DNA from: Oscillospiraceae bacterium
GTDB taxonomy: Bacteria > Bacillota > Clostridia > Oscillospirales > Ruminococcaceae
Length of the DNA stretch: 64,000 nt
Reading direction: 5' to 3'
NCBI GenBank assembly: GCA_017848115.1
Contig: JAGAKZ010000030.1
Coordinates: 1 to 64,000 of the forward strand
Part shown: one piece after another, positions 34,677 through 43,874 of the stretch
How the letters are laid out: each line of letters opens with the position of its first letter
Position numbering within the stretch: position 1 is the stretch's first letter
The notes under the pieces: generated by a model
Told to the model about the DNA's origin: nothing
What the model saw: only the letters and a program-made list of their open reading frames with translations
Database searches by the model: none
Made by a program: the position numbers and the translations under genes

Positions 34677-37559
34677 ATGAAGAAGATAAAAGCATTTTTA
34701 TCTGCAATAATGCTGGCAGTTTCTTTTGCGTCATGCAACAATAGTTCTGAACCGGAGGTAACACCGCAAGGTAGTGAACAAACAAATGATAAGGTTGTGC
34801 AGAATGTAGATGTACCTGTATCGACCCAAACATACATGAGTCAGAAATATTATACAGCACCCCAAAATGTTTGGATAAGAGATATTATGAGCATTTCAGA
34901 GGAAAATATAGTTTTTAGCGGAAATATTCAATCGGGATTTGAAAACTTTGAAGTTTTGCAATATAGTGAAAACAAATTGGTGCTTCCTGAGATGTTTGTA
35001 AATAATGAACTTATAGATGTTATAGATGCAGGAGATAATTATCTGATTGTATGGGAAAACGCAGGCACTAAAGAAATGTCTTTTGTAAATGACAAAGGTG
35101 ATATTATTTCATCAACAGAAATTAGTCGTAGTTATAAGCACGCTGAAATTCTTCCAAATGGAAAAATAGCGGTTGCTGATATTGATGCAGTACAAATTTA
35201 CAATGAAAATCTTGAACTTGAAAAAGACATAAAACGAGAAGATTTTACTGAGAGTGAGAAATTCTATATATATGATATGAGTGCAGACAGCAAGGGGAAT
35301 ATATATTGTTTTTTGTGGAATAAATTCGATATGATCAGTAGCGTGTATTCAATAAATCAATCGGGTGAGATAAATATTATAGAAAACAGTCTGGCTGACC
35401 TGGGAGATAATATCGAAAAAATTTTTATAAATGCTGAAGACAACCTTATTGTATGTGCTTTAGACAATGGAAGATGTCTTTTTGACGTTGTAGATGTCAG
35501 TACAGGAAAGGTACTGACCCTTGATGAGATAGAAGATGTGTCAGCTGTTTATGGTGCTACGTCAAAGTATGACATTGTTTATTCAAATGAAAAAGGGCTG
35601 TATGGATATAATATAAAAACCGGAGTATCTGAAAATCTTATATCATCTGACAAATATCCCGATAAAAAAATTTTTAAGGTGTTCATTTTTGATGATGATA
35701 TATGCCTTATAGTCGGTTCTTATACAGAATCTGAAGACTGTATAATCATATCTGATTATGACGGAAATATAACCCAAAAATATCCGTCAGATGAACGATT
35801 GGTTTATACAAACAGGGATAATGAAATTTATTACATAGAAGAAAAATACGATAATAAGTCTCTGGAGAGTGCGTATATAAATAAAGTCGGAGCATCAGGT
35901 AACGAACGACTTTTTGAAATGACAGGAATAGACGAAAACGCATATATATCCGGAGTAGCGGTTGATAATAATAACAATATTATTGTGCTGTTGTCAAATG
36001 AAAGTGATTATCTTTATGTTTACAATATGCAGGGAGAATTAATAAGCAATAGTGAAATCAGGACTGACGATTACATAAAACGCCTTATATATGATAAAGA
36101 AAAAAATGTCATAGCCGTAAGCAATAAAGGCGTATACATGATAAACAGCGATTTTACTTTATCGGATACCGGCTTTTCAGGCGATAGTTATTACTATGCG
36201 TCAGCGTATGATATATATGATTTTCTTTACTGGACTGACAATTCGTTATATGGTCACTCTTTTGACACTCAGAAATCAGAAGGGATCTGGTTATGGAATG
36301 ATGTTATAGCCGATGATATGAGTGTCGTACAGAACTTGTATACAGACGAGAGCGGTGCGTATTACAACAGTAGTGAGGCAGTTTATAAAGTTGGGAAAAC
36401 AGAAACTTATACAAATGAAAAACAAATCAGATTTTCAATAAGCACTTATAGTGATGATATAAAAGAAAAACTAAAAAGAGCTGTAAAAAGTTTTAACAAT
36501 GAAAATAGTGATTATCATATTCAGATAGTTGACTTTTCATTTGAAAAACCGGATACGGATAATATGATATCCTCAGTCGTACAGGACGATATACCTGACA
36601 TAATGATGATAGATACATATGACAACATAATGCCATATCTTTGTAAGGACGCTTTTGCGGATATAAACAAATTGATTGAAAGCGATAATGAACTTACACA
36701 TGATATGTTCTATAAAAATATACTTGATGCGTTTACTTTTAACGATAAACTGTACTGTATGCCTGTTATATATTCTTTTGACACTATGGTCACAAATAAC
36801 GCTGGAATTATCGAAGAGCCATCTCAGTTTTATGATGCAGTAAAAGAAAGCGGTGAAATGATGCTTGTAAACACAAGTGGTGTGGGTATGGCAGAAAATT
36901 TACTTTATTCGTATATCATAGAAAATGTAGATTTTGAAAAGAGTAAATGCGATTTTAACATACCTGAGTTTACAGAACTTCTGAAATTTATAAAAGAATA
37001 CGTTCCGCATGAAGTTTGTGAAGAAAATCTGCCTGAAGAACTCTATGATGAGAGCGTACTGTTTGCAGACACATTTTATGTAAGTGTGAATGATGTTGAT
37101 CTTCAGCGATATGTATCGGGAACAGATATCTGCGGTTATCCTTTTTTTGAGGGCTATATAGATTCTGAGGCTGCCTTTGTGATAGCAGAAAAATCCGGAT
37201 ACAAAGAAGTTGCATGGGAATTTATAAAGTATTTTATGGACTATTGCATTGAAGATACACAGGGCAACATTGTATACGGCAGTCATATACTCAGAAGCCA
37301 CAATGAAAGGATTGCAGAGATTGCAGATGAGCATCGTATAGAAGAAGATTATCCTTTGCCGACTGATATGGAAAGAGAGCGTTACAACAAACTTTTTGAA
37401 GGTACATGGAAAAGCCAAGGGGCATATATCGACATATACAATATACTGTCCGAAGAATGTTTCGGTTACTTTGAAAGCGATGAAAACGATATATCGGCAG
37501 AAGAAATAGCAAGTGATATGCAAAGCAGGATATCTTTGTATATGAGTGAAATTAGTTAA
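34677..37559 (+). CDS. Lipoprotein: beta-propeller-like N-terminus fused to an extracellular solute-binding domain
   Basis: A 960-residue lipoprotein (lipobox SFASC, Cys20). Residues about 50-575 contain repeated short beta-strand units with spaced phrases such as ENIVFSGNI, DNYLIVWENAG, KGNIYCFLW and NNNIIVLLSN, suggesting a beta-propeller. From about 582 to 960 the sequence is an ABC solute-binding protein (family 1): KQIRFSISTYSDD, DDIPDIMMIDTYDNI, FNDKLYCMPVIYSFDTMVTN, a Trp-rich C-lobe and the SBP-type C-terminal helix. No permease or ATPase gene is adjacent, so it may be a sensor or orphan binding protein. The ATG follows AAGGAG (34662-34667). It is transcribed from the cassette promoter at 34566. 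Confidence 0.75.
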   Translation: MKKIKAFLSAIMLAVSFASCNNSSEPEVTPQGSEQTNDKVVQNVDVPVSTQTYMSQKYYTAPQNVWIRDIMSISEENIVFSGNIQSGFENFEVLQYSENKLVLPEMFVNNELIDVIDAGDNYLIVWENAGTKEMSFVNDKGDIISSTEISRSYKHAEILPNGKIAVADIDAVQIYNENLELEKDIKREDFTESEKFYIYDMSADSKGNIYCFLWNKFDMISSVYSINQSGEINIIENSLADLGDNIEKIFINAEDNLIVCALDNGRCLFDVVDVSTGKVLTLDEIEDVSAVYGATSKYDIVYSNEKGLYGYNIKTGVSENLISSDKYPDKKIFKVFIFDDDICLIVGSYTESEDCIIISDYDGNITQKYPSDERLVYTNRDNEIYYIEEKYDNKSLESAYINKVGASGNERLFEMTGIDENAYISGVAVDNNNNIIVLLSNESDYLYVYNMQGELISNSEIRTDDYIKRLIYDKEKNVIAVSNKGVYMINSDFTLSDTGFSGDSYYYASAYDIYDFLYWTDNSLYGHSFDTQKSEGIWLWNDVIADDMSVVQNLYTDESGAYYNSSEAVYKVGKTETYTNEKQIRFSISTYSDDIKEKLKRAVKSFNNENSDYHIQIVDFSFEKPDTDNMISSVVQDDIPDIMMIDTYDNIMPYLCKDAFADINKLIESDNELTHDMFYKNILDAFTFNDKLYCMPVIYSFDTMVTNNAGIIEEPSQFYDAVKESGEMMLVNTSGVGMAENLLYSYIIENVDFEKSKCDFNIPEFTELLKFIKEYVPHEVCEENLPEELYDESVLFADTFYVSVNDVDLQRYVSGTDICGYPFFEGYIDSEAAFVIAEKSGYKEVAWEFIKYFMDYCIEDTQGNIVYGSHILRSHNERIAEIADEHRIEEDYPLPTDMERERYNKLFEGTWKSQGAYIDIYNILSEECFGYFESDENDISAEEIASDMQSRISLYMSEIS

Positions 37560-37567
37560 AACCAAAT

Positions 37568-37654
37568 AATAAACCACTGTAATTTTCAAGATGAATTTTA
37601 CAGTGGTTTTTGACTAAAAATATCTTGAAAGTAAGTGATTGTTAGTGGTAAAAT
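37568..37654 (+). repeat. Hairpin repeat copy 3 plus conserved promoter
   Basis: Hairpin (AAACCACTGTAATTTTCAAG...TTTTACAGTGGTTTT; to 37610), then TTGAAA (37625-37630), 18-base spacer, TAAAAT (37649-37654). Same architecture as 34498-34595. It drives the DUF3791-DUF3990 cassette. Confidence 0.7.
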
Positions 37655-37679
37655 ATATATGAAGGGTTGGTGAATTAGT

Positions 37680-37898
37680 ATGACAGAGTTAAGGAAAGAA
37701 ATAAATTATGTTGTGGCTTGTGTGAGTGATTTTGCTCATAAATATAACATAAGTCAGAAAGAAGCATTTGAATTTCTGTATGAATATAAAGCGATACAAT
37801 TTTTAAAAGAAAATTATGACATTGAGCATACTTTATCGATGGATGAGGCGATTAGTGATTTGATGATGATTTGTGAAAAAAACGGAGGAGTGTTATAA
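37680..37898 (+). CDS. DUF3791 protein, putative antitoxin partner
   Basis: A 72-residue helical protein with the DUF3791 pattern (FAHKYNISQKEAFEFLYEYKAIQFLKENYDIEHTLS). DUF3791 proteins are typically encoded next to DUF3990 genes, as here, with zero spacing (stop 37898, next start 37899). The DUF3990 domain resembles ADP-ribosyltransferases, so this small protein is inferred to be the antitoxin. Its start is ATG 37680 after GAAGGGTTGGTG. Confidence 0.72.
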   Translation: MTELRKEINYVVACVSDFAHKYNISQKEAFEFLYEYKAIQFLKENYDIEHTLSMDEAISDLMMICEKNGGVL

Positions 37899-38408
37899 GT
37901 GATTTTGTATCATGGCAGTAATACGAGTATAAAGTTTGTAAATCTATCAGTTTGTCGTCCGTTTAAAGATTTTGGTAAAGGCTTTTATTTAACTGAAATA
38001 AAGGAACAAGCCGAAAAAATGTCGGTACGTGTATCAAGAATTTATGGTGGAGTCCCGGTTGTAAATATTTATGAAATAGATGATGATTTTTTGAAACGCA
38101 AAGATTTGAAGATTAAGGATTTTGGTTGTGTTCCATCAGAAAGTTGGGCAAGATTTGTCATGAATAATCGTGATCCAAGTTATACAGACTATTCTGATAT
38201 AGAGTGTAATATAGATAATAAATATGATATTGTTATAGGTCCGGTTGCTGATGATAATATGGCATTGCTTTTCAGACAGTATCAGGGCGAACTGATTTCA
38301 TTTGAAAATTTAGTTTCAGGAATGACTTTTCGTGAGATGACAAATCAATATTCTTTTCATACGGATAAAGCTATTAGTTTACTTAAAAAGGTTGGTGAGC
38401 AAATATGA
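37899..38408 (+). CDS. DUF3990 protein, putative ADP-ribosyltransferase-fold toxin
   Basis: The 169-residue protein opens with LYHGSNTSI and has FGKGFYLTE about 30 residues later. These are the H-[Y] and [F/Y]GxGFYLT patterns of ADP-ribosyltransferase-like folds, as known for the DUF3990 family. Later IGPVADDNMALLFRQYQ and GELISFENLV are typical of that family. GTG 37899 follows GGAGGAGTG at 37882-37890. It lies between two DUF3791-like genes and overlaps the second by four bases, as expected for a toxin-antitoxin cassette. Activity and target are not known. Confidence 0.72.
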   Translation: MILYHGSNTSIKFVNLSVCRPFKDFGKGFYLTEIKEQAEKMSVRVSRIYGGVPVVNIYEIDDDFLKRKDLKIKDFGCVPSESWARFVMNNRDPSYTDYSDIECNIDNKYDIVIGPVADDNMALLFRQYQGELISFENLVSGMTFREMTNQYSFHTDKAISLLKKVGEQI

Positions 38409-38635
38409 GCGTTCAACAGGCTCTTATAGAGTATTGTATTCAGGATATAGTAGAGTATACGGTAAATGATATAGGTGTTGAATATGATGATGCAATGAAG
38501 ATGCTCTATGAATCTCAAACATTTGAGAAGCTGACAGATGTAGAAACAGGTCTGTATTTTCAAAGTTCGGCTTATATTTATACGATTTTTAAGGACGAAA
38601 TGAATTTTGGTCATATTGTCCAGTGTGAAATATAA
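38405..38635 (+). CDS. Second DUF3791-like protein
   Basis: The 76-residue helical protein begins at ATG 38405, overlapping the end of the DUF3990 gene by four bases, with AAGGTTGGTGAG upstream. YDDAMKMLYESQTFEKLTDVETGLYFQSSAYIY resembles DUF3791 (helix-turn-helix-like, with an aromatic C-terminal helix) but is diverged from the upstream copy at 37680. It is probably a second antitoxin or a specificity partner. Confidence 0.62.
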   Translation: MSVQQALIEYCIQDIVEYTVNDIGVEYDDAMKMLYESQTFEKLTDVETGLYFQSSAYIYTIFKDEMNFGHIVQCEI

Positions 38636-38646
38636 TAAATATCTAA

Positions 38647-38690
38647 ACAACCACTGTAATTTTCAAGATGAATTTTACAGTGGTTTTTGA
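38647..38690 (+). repeat. AAACCACTGTAA hairpin repeat, copy 4 (terminator)
   Basis: CAACCACTGTAATTTTCAAG...TTTTACAGTGGTTTTT, closing the DUF3791-DUF3990-DUF3791 cassette. No promoter follows this copy. Confidence 0.75.
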
Positions 38691-38709
38691 TTTTATAAAA
38701 ATAAAAAAC

Positions 38710-38744
38710 AACAGACTGCCATTCACAATGAACAGCAGTCTGTT
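38710..38744 (-). terminator. Terminator of the cellobiose phosphorylase gene
   Basis: AACAGACTGC / GCAGTCTGTT stem. On the minus strand it is followed by GTTTTTTAT. Confidence 0.8.
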
Positions 38745-38757
38745 TAATTTTATAATA

Positions 38758-41214
38758 TTAGCCCATTATTACTTCAACAGTATGTTCGCCGTCAGCAAAT
38801 GCAGGAACGATGTTTCCTTCGATAGCCTTGCCGTCTACTGTGAGGCTCTTAACACCCTTGCAAACGTGGTCAGGGTTCTTAACAGTGATGTTGTATGTAG
38901 CACCACGGAATTTTCTTGATGCTGTGAATCCGTCCCATTCGTTTGGAATTGATGGGTCAACCTTGAGGCCGTCCCAGTCAGCAGAAACGCCGAGGATGTA
39001 CTGTGAAATAGCAACGAAGTTCCATGCAGCAGTACCTGTGAGCCATGAGTTCTTACCTTCACCAAATCTGCTTGCGTCCTTACCTGCGATCATCTGACCG
39101 TATACGTAAGGTTCTGTCTTGTGGAGTTCGGAAATATCTTCGTTGAATGCAGGAGCGATCTTTGAATAGTATTCAAATGCCTTGTTTCCTCTGCCTGCGT
39201 AAGCTTCAGCACAGATGATCCATGCGTTGTTGTGTGTGAAGATACCTGCGTTTTCTTTGTAACCGCCCGGATATGTTGAGATTTCACCATACTGAACATA
39301 GTATTTTGAGAAAGCAGGGTTGTTGAGTACAAGACCGTACTTTGTATTGAGGTACTTGTCGATAGAATCAAGAGTCTTGATGTCAGCGCCCTGATCCTTA
39401 CCGATTTCAGACATAACTGCAAAGCCCTGTGGTTCGATGAAGATCTTACCTTCTTCACATTCCTTTGAACCCATCTTTTCGCCGTTTGCGTCATAAGCTC
39501 TGAGGAACCAGTCACCATCGAAAGCGTGTTTCATAACGTTTTCTTTCATCTTGTCGATTTCAGCCTGAGCCTTGTCAGCTTCGTCGTTTTTACCGAGGTG
39601 TCTGAGGATACCTACGTAAGAAGGACCTGTGTATGTGAAGAGTGCAGCAACCATTACAGATTCAGCAACCTTTGAGTAACCGCCTTCAGCTGCAAACTTA
39701 GGATTTGTATATGTCTGGAAGCTTTCGCCCGGCTTGTCTGAGAAGCATGAAAGGTTGATACAGTCATTCCAGTCAGCACGCATAGCGAGCGGGAGACCGT
39801 GAGGTCCGAGGTTGTTTACAATGTGGTAGAATGAAACTGTGAGGTGATCGAGCATAGGCTTAGCGAGTGATTCGTCATTGTCATAAGGAACCATTTCGTT
39901 AAGAATATCCCAGTCGCCTGTTTCCTTGATGTATGCACTTACTGAAAGGATCATCCACAGTGGGTCATCTGAGAAGTCACCGCCGATATCAGAGTTACCC
40001 TTCTTTGTAAGTGGCTGATACTGATGGTAGCAACCGCCGTCAGGAAGCTGAGTAGAAGCGAGGTCGATAAGACGTTCTCTTGCTCTGTCAGGGATCTGAT
40101 GAACGAAGCCGAGGATATCCTGGTTGGAATCTCTGAAGCCCATTCCACGACCGATACCTGATTCGAAGTAGGAAGCAGAACGAGAAAGGTTAAATGTAAC
40201 CATACACTGATACTGGTTCCAGATATTTACCATGCGGTTTACCTTGTCGTCAGGAGTATTTGTATTGAAGATGCCGAGGAGTTTGTCCCATGCAGCTCTA
40301 AGTTCAGCAAGACCTGCAGTTACCTTTTCAGGAGTGTTGAACTTTTCGATCATTGCATAAGCTTTTTCCTTGTTGATTGTCTTTCCGTCAGCTTCAAATT
40401 TCTTGTCGAAATCATTTTCTACGTAGCCGAGAACGAAAACGAGAGTCTTGCTTTCGCCTGGAGCGAGTGTGATTTCTTTGTAGTGTGAAGCGATAGGAGC
40501 CCAACCGTCAGCAAATGAGTTTGTAGCCTTGCCGTCTGTAACAGCCTGTGGATCACCAAAGCTGTTGTAGAGACCGATAAATGAATCACGGTCTGTATCA
40601 TAACCGTCTATAGCGTCATTTACAGTATAGAAAGCGTAGTGGTTACGTCTGTCTCTGTATTCTGTTCTGTGGTAGATTGTTGAACCTTCAACTTCTACAC
40701 AACCTGTTGAGTAGTTTCTCTGGAAGTTTGTGCAGTCGTCCTGAGCGTCCCACAAGCACCATTCTGCAAATGAGAAGAACTTGAATGTTTTAGCTTCATT
40801 TCCTTCGTTTGTGAGTACTACCTGCTGAACTTCACCGTCATAGTTCTGTGGAACGAAGAATGTAACTTCAGCCTTGAGGTTGTTTTTCTTACCTGTGATG
40901 ATAGTATAACCCATACCGTGACGGCATTCGTAAGCATCGAGTTCTGTCTTTACCGGTGACCAGCCTGGATTCCAGATAGTACCGTTTTCATTTATGTAGA
41001 AATAACGTCCGCCCATATCGATCGGAACGTTGTTGTAACGGTAACGTGTGATTCTTCTGAGACGTGCGTCCTTATAGAAGCTGTAACCGCCTGCTGTGTT
41101 GGAAATAAGAGAGAAAAAGCTCTGTGTTCCGAGGTAGTTGATCCAAGGATATGGTGTTCTTGGGGAATTGATTACGTATTCTTTGTTTTTATCGTCAAAA
41201 AAACCAAATTTCAT
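38758..41214 (-). CDS. GH94 cellobiose phosphorylase
   Basis: An 818-residue cytosolic enzyme that splits cellobiose with phosphate into glucose 1-phosphate and glucose, saving ATP. Hallmarks are the N-terminal sandwich domain ([24 protein letters not shown]), [21 protein letters not shown], and ADWNDCINL (Asp481-Asp484 region, containing the catalytic acid). The C-terminal substrate loops are present, and length is that of cellobiose phosphorylases rather than cellodextrin phosphorylases (which are longer). AAGGAG precedes ATG 41214. It has its own promoter, and an aldose epimerase lies upstream on the same strand, which fits processing of imported cellobiose. Confidence 0.92.
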   Translation of the reverse strand: MKFGFFDDKNKEYVINSPRTPYPWINYLGTQSFFSLISNTAGGYSFYKDARLRRITRYRYNNVPIDMGGRYFYINENGTIWNPGWSPVKTELDAYECRHGMGYTIITGKKNNLKAEVTFFVPQNYDGEVQQVVLTNEGNEAKTFKFFSFAEWCLWDAQDDCTNFQRNYSTGCVEVEGSTIYHRTEYRDRRNHYAFYTVNDAIDGYDTDRDSFIGLYNSFGDPQAVTDGKATNSFADGWAPIASHYKEITLAPGESKTLVFVLGYVENDFDKKFEADGKTINKEKAYAMIEKFNTPEKVTAGLAELRAAWDKLLGIFNTNTPDDKVNRMVNIWNQYQCMVTFNLSRSASYFESGIGRGMGFRDSNQDILGFVHQIPDRARERLIDLASTQLPDGGCYHQYQPLTKKGNSDIGGDFSDDPLWMILSVSAYIKETGDWDILNEMVPYDNDESLAKPMLDHLTVSFYHIVNNLGPHGLPLAMRADWNDCINLSCFSDKPGESFQTYTNPKFAAEGGYSKVAESVMVAALFTYTGPSYVGILRHLGKNDEADKAQAEIDKMKENVMKHAFDGDWFLRAYDANGEKMGSKECEEGKIFIEPQGFAVMSEIGKDQGADIKTLDSIDKYLNTKYGLVLNNPAFSKYYVQYGEISTYPGGYKENAGIFTHNNAWIICAEAYAGRGNKAFEYYSKIAPAFNEDISELHKTEPYVYGQMIAGKDASRFGEGKNSWLTGTAAWNFVAISQYILGVSADWDGLKVDPSIPNEWDGFTASRKFRGATYNITVKNPDHVCKGVKSLTVDGKAIEGNIVPAFADGEHTVEVIMG

Positions 41215-41290
41215 CTTAATACTCCTTCGTAATTTTTATTTTAAATTCGTACTGTCTTGATTTATTTAAAATCACAAAACAATCAAGCTG

Positions 41291-41319
41291 ATTATACCAT
41301 ATTTTCAGCTGTTTTTCAA
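41291..41319 (-). promoter_or_regulatory. Sigma-A promoter of the GH94 gene
   Basis: On the minus strand TTGAAA (41319-41314), 17-base spacer, TATAAT (41296-41291). Confidence 0.7.
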
Positions 41320-41340
41320 GTGATTTAGAGAAAATAATTA

Positions 41341-42351
41341 TTATTCTGCAACTGTAAAGAAATGCTGTGAAGCGGTAAATGTCTGACCTGATGATATTTC
41401 TCTGTATCCTGTGATATTGTGTGAAAGTGAGAGGTTTGGAGCATTTATCATTGCTGTCATAGGTTCAGGACAGAAATAGCCGTTTGTTCCTCTGTCATTC
41501 CAGATTATCCAGAATTTGTACTCGTCAGATACTTCGTAGCAGAGTTTTATACCGCTTGACTTGTCTGTTGCGATTATTCCGTTGAATTTTCTTCCTTCAA
41601 AATCAAGTCTGTCGGCAGCGTACATATCATTGTCAAGATTCTGAAGAACAGGTATCTTTACGCCGTCAAGGTATTCTTTGTCCCATTCGGAGAGATCGAG
41701 AAGATTTTCTGTAGGAAGACAACGTTCGTTCAGTTCGCAACGCATCATTGCAGGTACCTGAAGACGTATATCAGGAAGCTTTGCACCGTCTACAAAAGGT
41801 GCGCTGATAGCTGTGTGAGAACCTATTGAGATAGGGAGCATCTTGTCGCAGTTGTTTGTGTAGCATATATCCTGAGTAAGACCGTCTTCTGAAAGTGTAA
41901 ATGTATATTCTACTGTAAATTTTACAGGGAAATACTGATAGAATTCATCGTTTTCATCAAAGTCATATCTGGTTTTGAGCCATGCTTTTTCTTCGTTGAA
42001 GCTGTACTCAACAACGTTGTGTATTCTTTTGTGGATAAATCCATGAATATGATTGTTGTATCTGTTTTTTTCATTTACCGGCCAGTGATATACTGCGTCA
42101 GATGTTTTAAGTATACCGTCTGCAAGGCGGTTAGGGAAGTAAAGTGTAGGCATTCCCCATACTTCCGGTGAGTTTATAATAGTTTCAGCCGGATTCTGAT
42201 CATCAAATCTGAAAAACTCAACGCAGTTTTCCGTATCTCTCAGTCTGATAACATTACAGCCTATTTCATATGCAATGAGAGAAGTATATCTGCCGGCTGT
42301 AAGTTCAACACACGGAGTGCCGTTGAAGTTTATCATTCGGGCATTGTTCAT
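41341..42351 (-). CDS. Aldose 1-epimerase family protein
   Basis: The 336-residue galactose-mutarotase-like beta-sandwich would interconvert sugar anomers or bind sugars in the cytosol. Family features are the internal PTLYFPNRLADG, HGFIHKRIHN (catalytic-type His), and VEYTFTLSEDGLTQDICYTN. The C-terminal motif NDRGTNGYFCPEPMTAM contains the usual catalytic Glu in PEPM. The start has a good AGAGG site. It lies upstream of the cellobiose phosphorylase on the same strand, but that gene has a separate promoter. Confidence 0.82.
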   Translation of the reverse strand: MNNARMINFNGTPCVELTAGRYTSLIAYEIGCNVIRLRDTENCVEFFRFDDQNPAETIINSPEVWGMPTLYFPNRLADGILKTSDAVYHWPVNEKNRYNNHIHGFIHKRIHNVVEYSFNEEKAWLKTRYDFDENDEFYQYFPVKFTVEYTFTLSEDGLTQDICYTNNCDKMLPISIGSHTAISAPFVDGAKLPDIRLQVPAMMRCELNERCLPTENLLDLSEWDKEYLDGVKIPVLQNLDNDMYAADRLDFEGRKFNGIIATDKSSGIKLCYEVSDEYKFWIIWNDRGTNGYFCPEPMTAMINAPNLSLSHNITGYREISSGQTFTASQHFFTVAE

Positions 42352-42369
42352 TTTTTAACCTCTTTTCTG

Positions 42370-42798
42370 TTATAATTCATTTATATTTAACGGTTTTATA
42401 AAACCATTTTTACCGTAACTTTTAAGATTTGCACCGATAAGACAGGTGTTTTCGGTTATAAGTTCGATATATACCTTTTCACCGTCGGTGAAATTTGTAA
42501 CAAGACATGTTATCAGCGTAACTTTTTTTCCTTTGTATTTTTCAAGGTCAAAGCCTTGTTTTTTCTGTATCTTATTGTATTCTTTGTATGTGTCGTTAAA
42601 TATGTACGGGATAGTTATCTCAGTAAATTTTATTTCTTCTTCATCGATCTGCCAGCCGAAACTTTCCGTGTATGCACTGATACTTGCTGTATCGGGCAAT
42701 ATTTTTGTCGGTTCTTCTTTGCTTAGAATTTTATAAAGACACATTGTGAGTATAAAAACAACAGGAACAAAAGCTAATCCGATATATTTTCTTTTCAA
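42370..42798 (-). CDS. DUF4830-like membrane-anchored protein
   Basis: The 142-residue protein has an N-terminal TM segment (about 6-23) and an extracytoplasmic domain containing AYTESFGWQIDEEEIKFTEITIP and YNKIQKKQGFDLEKYKGKKV, the DUF4830 pattern. The frame is open to 42873, but AGAGGTGAT (rc around 42802-42810) points to TTG 42798 (MKRKYIGLAF). It is 18 bases upstream of the epimerase gene. Function unknown. Confidence 0.65.
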   Translation of the reverse strand: MKRKYIGLAFVPVVFILTMCLYKILSKEEPTKILPDTASISAYTESFGWQIDEEEIKFTEITIPYIFNDTYKEYNKIQKKQGFDLEKYKGKKVTLITCLVTNFTDGEKVYIELITENTCLIGANLKSYGKNGFIKPLNINEL

Positions 42799-42897
42799 AT
42801 CTATCACCTCTAAGAAAAGTATATTTGTTTTCATGAGATGATATGCAAAAAATAAACGGTCGGCGTTTACCAACCGTTTGTTTCGGTTATTATTAAT

Positions 42898-43272
42898 TTA
42901 TTTTGCAAAAAAATCCATAATGTTGATATGACCTATGATAGGGAGTTTTCTTGCCTTTCCTGTAACAGTGTCAATAATCAACCAGGCAAGTAATGCCAAT
43001 ACGCACAATCCTAGAAGTTTACCCACAAGTCCTCCTATAATAGGGATTATACCTACTATTTTGCTAACGATAAAAACCACTATACTGAGAACGAGAAGTG
43101 TGAGTGACTGATTTGAAAGAAACTTAAGATAATCAGAATTGTTTTTTGTAACCATAGGAATGAAGAATAAAATACAAGTAGCAATTGCCAATCCCTGATT
43201 TTGTTTCATTTCACCGGCATCAAACTGGTCTGTTACGTCTTCGGGCATAAGAAGTGAATTAAGATCGTTCAT
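42898..43272 (-). CDS. Small membrane protein, DUF4870/Tic20-like
   Basis: The 124-residue protein has three TM segments (about 27-42, 55-73, 75-100) and a soluble start rich in Asp. Its length and layout (NQSLTLLVLSIVVFIVSKIVGIIPIIGGLVG) resemble small DUF4870/Tic20-like bacterial membrane proteins, but I cannot confirm membership. AGGAGG precedes the ATG. It is monocistronic by spacing. Function unknown. Confidence 0.55.
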   Translation of the reverse strand: MNDLNSLLMPEDVTDQFDAGEMKQNQGLAIATCILFFIPMVTKNNSDYLKFLSNQSLTLLVLSIVVFIVSKIVGIIPIIGGLVGKLLGLCVLALLAWLIIDTVTGKARKLPIIGHINIMDFFAK

Positions 43273-43439
43273 TTTTATTACCTCCTGAAAGTGTATACCT
43301 TAACGGTAAGATTATATTTTTATAAGATAATGATATCATAAATGACTTTAAAAATCTATAGAAAAAAATTTTTTGTATGAAATCAAAATAAATTTGTTTA
43401 TTTTGACGAAATGTCGGGGCCGCGTATTAGTGAAAATGT

Positions 43440-43874
43440 TTATCCTGCACTGTATTCATTAACTGCATCTATAAAGCTATCAAGGTCGTTGAATTCTTTA
43501 TATACAGAAGCAAAGCGGATATATGCAACAACATCAAGTTCTTTTAATCTCTCAAGAACAAGATTTCCTATCTCAACAGAAGTTATCTGTTTTACATTTG
43601 AGTTTTCTATCTCATCTGCTATTTTTGAAACTTCCTCTACGTTTACAGGGCGTTTTTTTATTGCGCTGTATATTCCTGTGATAAGTTTGTTGCGGTCAAA
43701 AGGTTCAAAAGAACCATCTTTTTTTTCTACCATGATAAGTGGCATCTCGACAATTTCATAAGTGGTGAAGCGTTTTTCGCAACTTGTACATTCTCGTCTG
43801 CGTCTTTTTTTCAGCTCTGTTGATCTTGAATCAATTACTTTTGTATCTTCAAATCCGCAAAAAGGGCATCGCAT
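43440..43874 (-). CDS. nrdR: Ribonucleotide reductase repressor NrdR
   Basis: The 144-residue zinc-ribbon/ATP-cone protein represses nrd genes. The zinc ribbon is MRCPFCGFEDTKVIDSR then CTSCEKRFTTYE. The ATP-cone (about 47-137) has VEKKDGSFEPFDRNKLITGI. It matches the family length and is well conserved. The upstream TIM-barrel gene ends immediately before it (43875), so the two are co-transcribed; AGGAGG for nrdR lies within that gene's end. Confidence 0.95.
   Translation of the reverse strand: MRCPFCGFEDTKVIDSRSTELKKRRRRECTSCEKRFTTYEIVEMPLIMVEKKDGSFEPFDRNKLITGIYSAIKKRPVNVEEVSKIADEIENSNVKQITSVEIGNLVLERLKELDVVAYIRFASVYKEFNDLDSFIDAVNEYSAG

Noticed and set aside
38758..41214. Overlapping frames inside the GH94 gene (e.g. 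39090-39518)
   Set aside because: Shadow frames of a high-codon-bias gene; no independent start signals.
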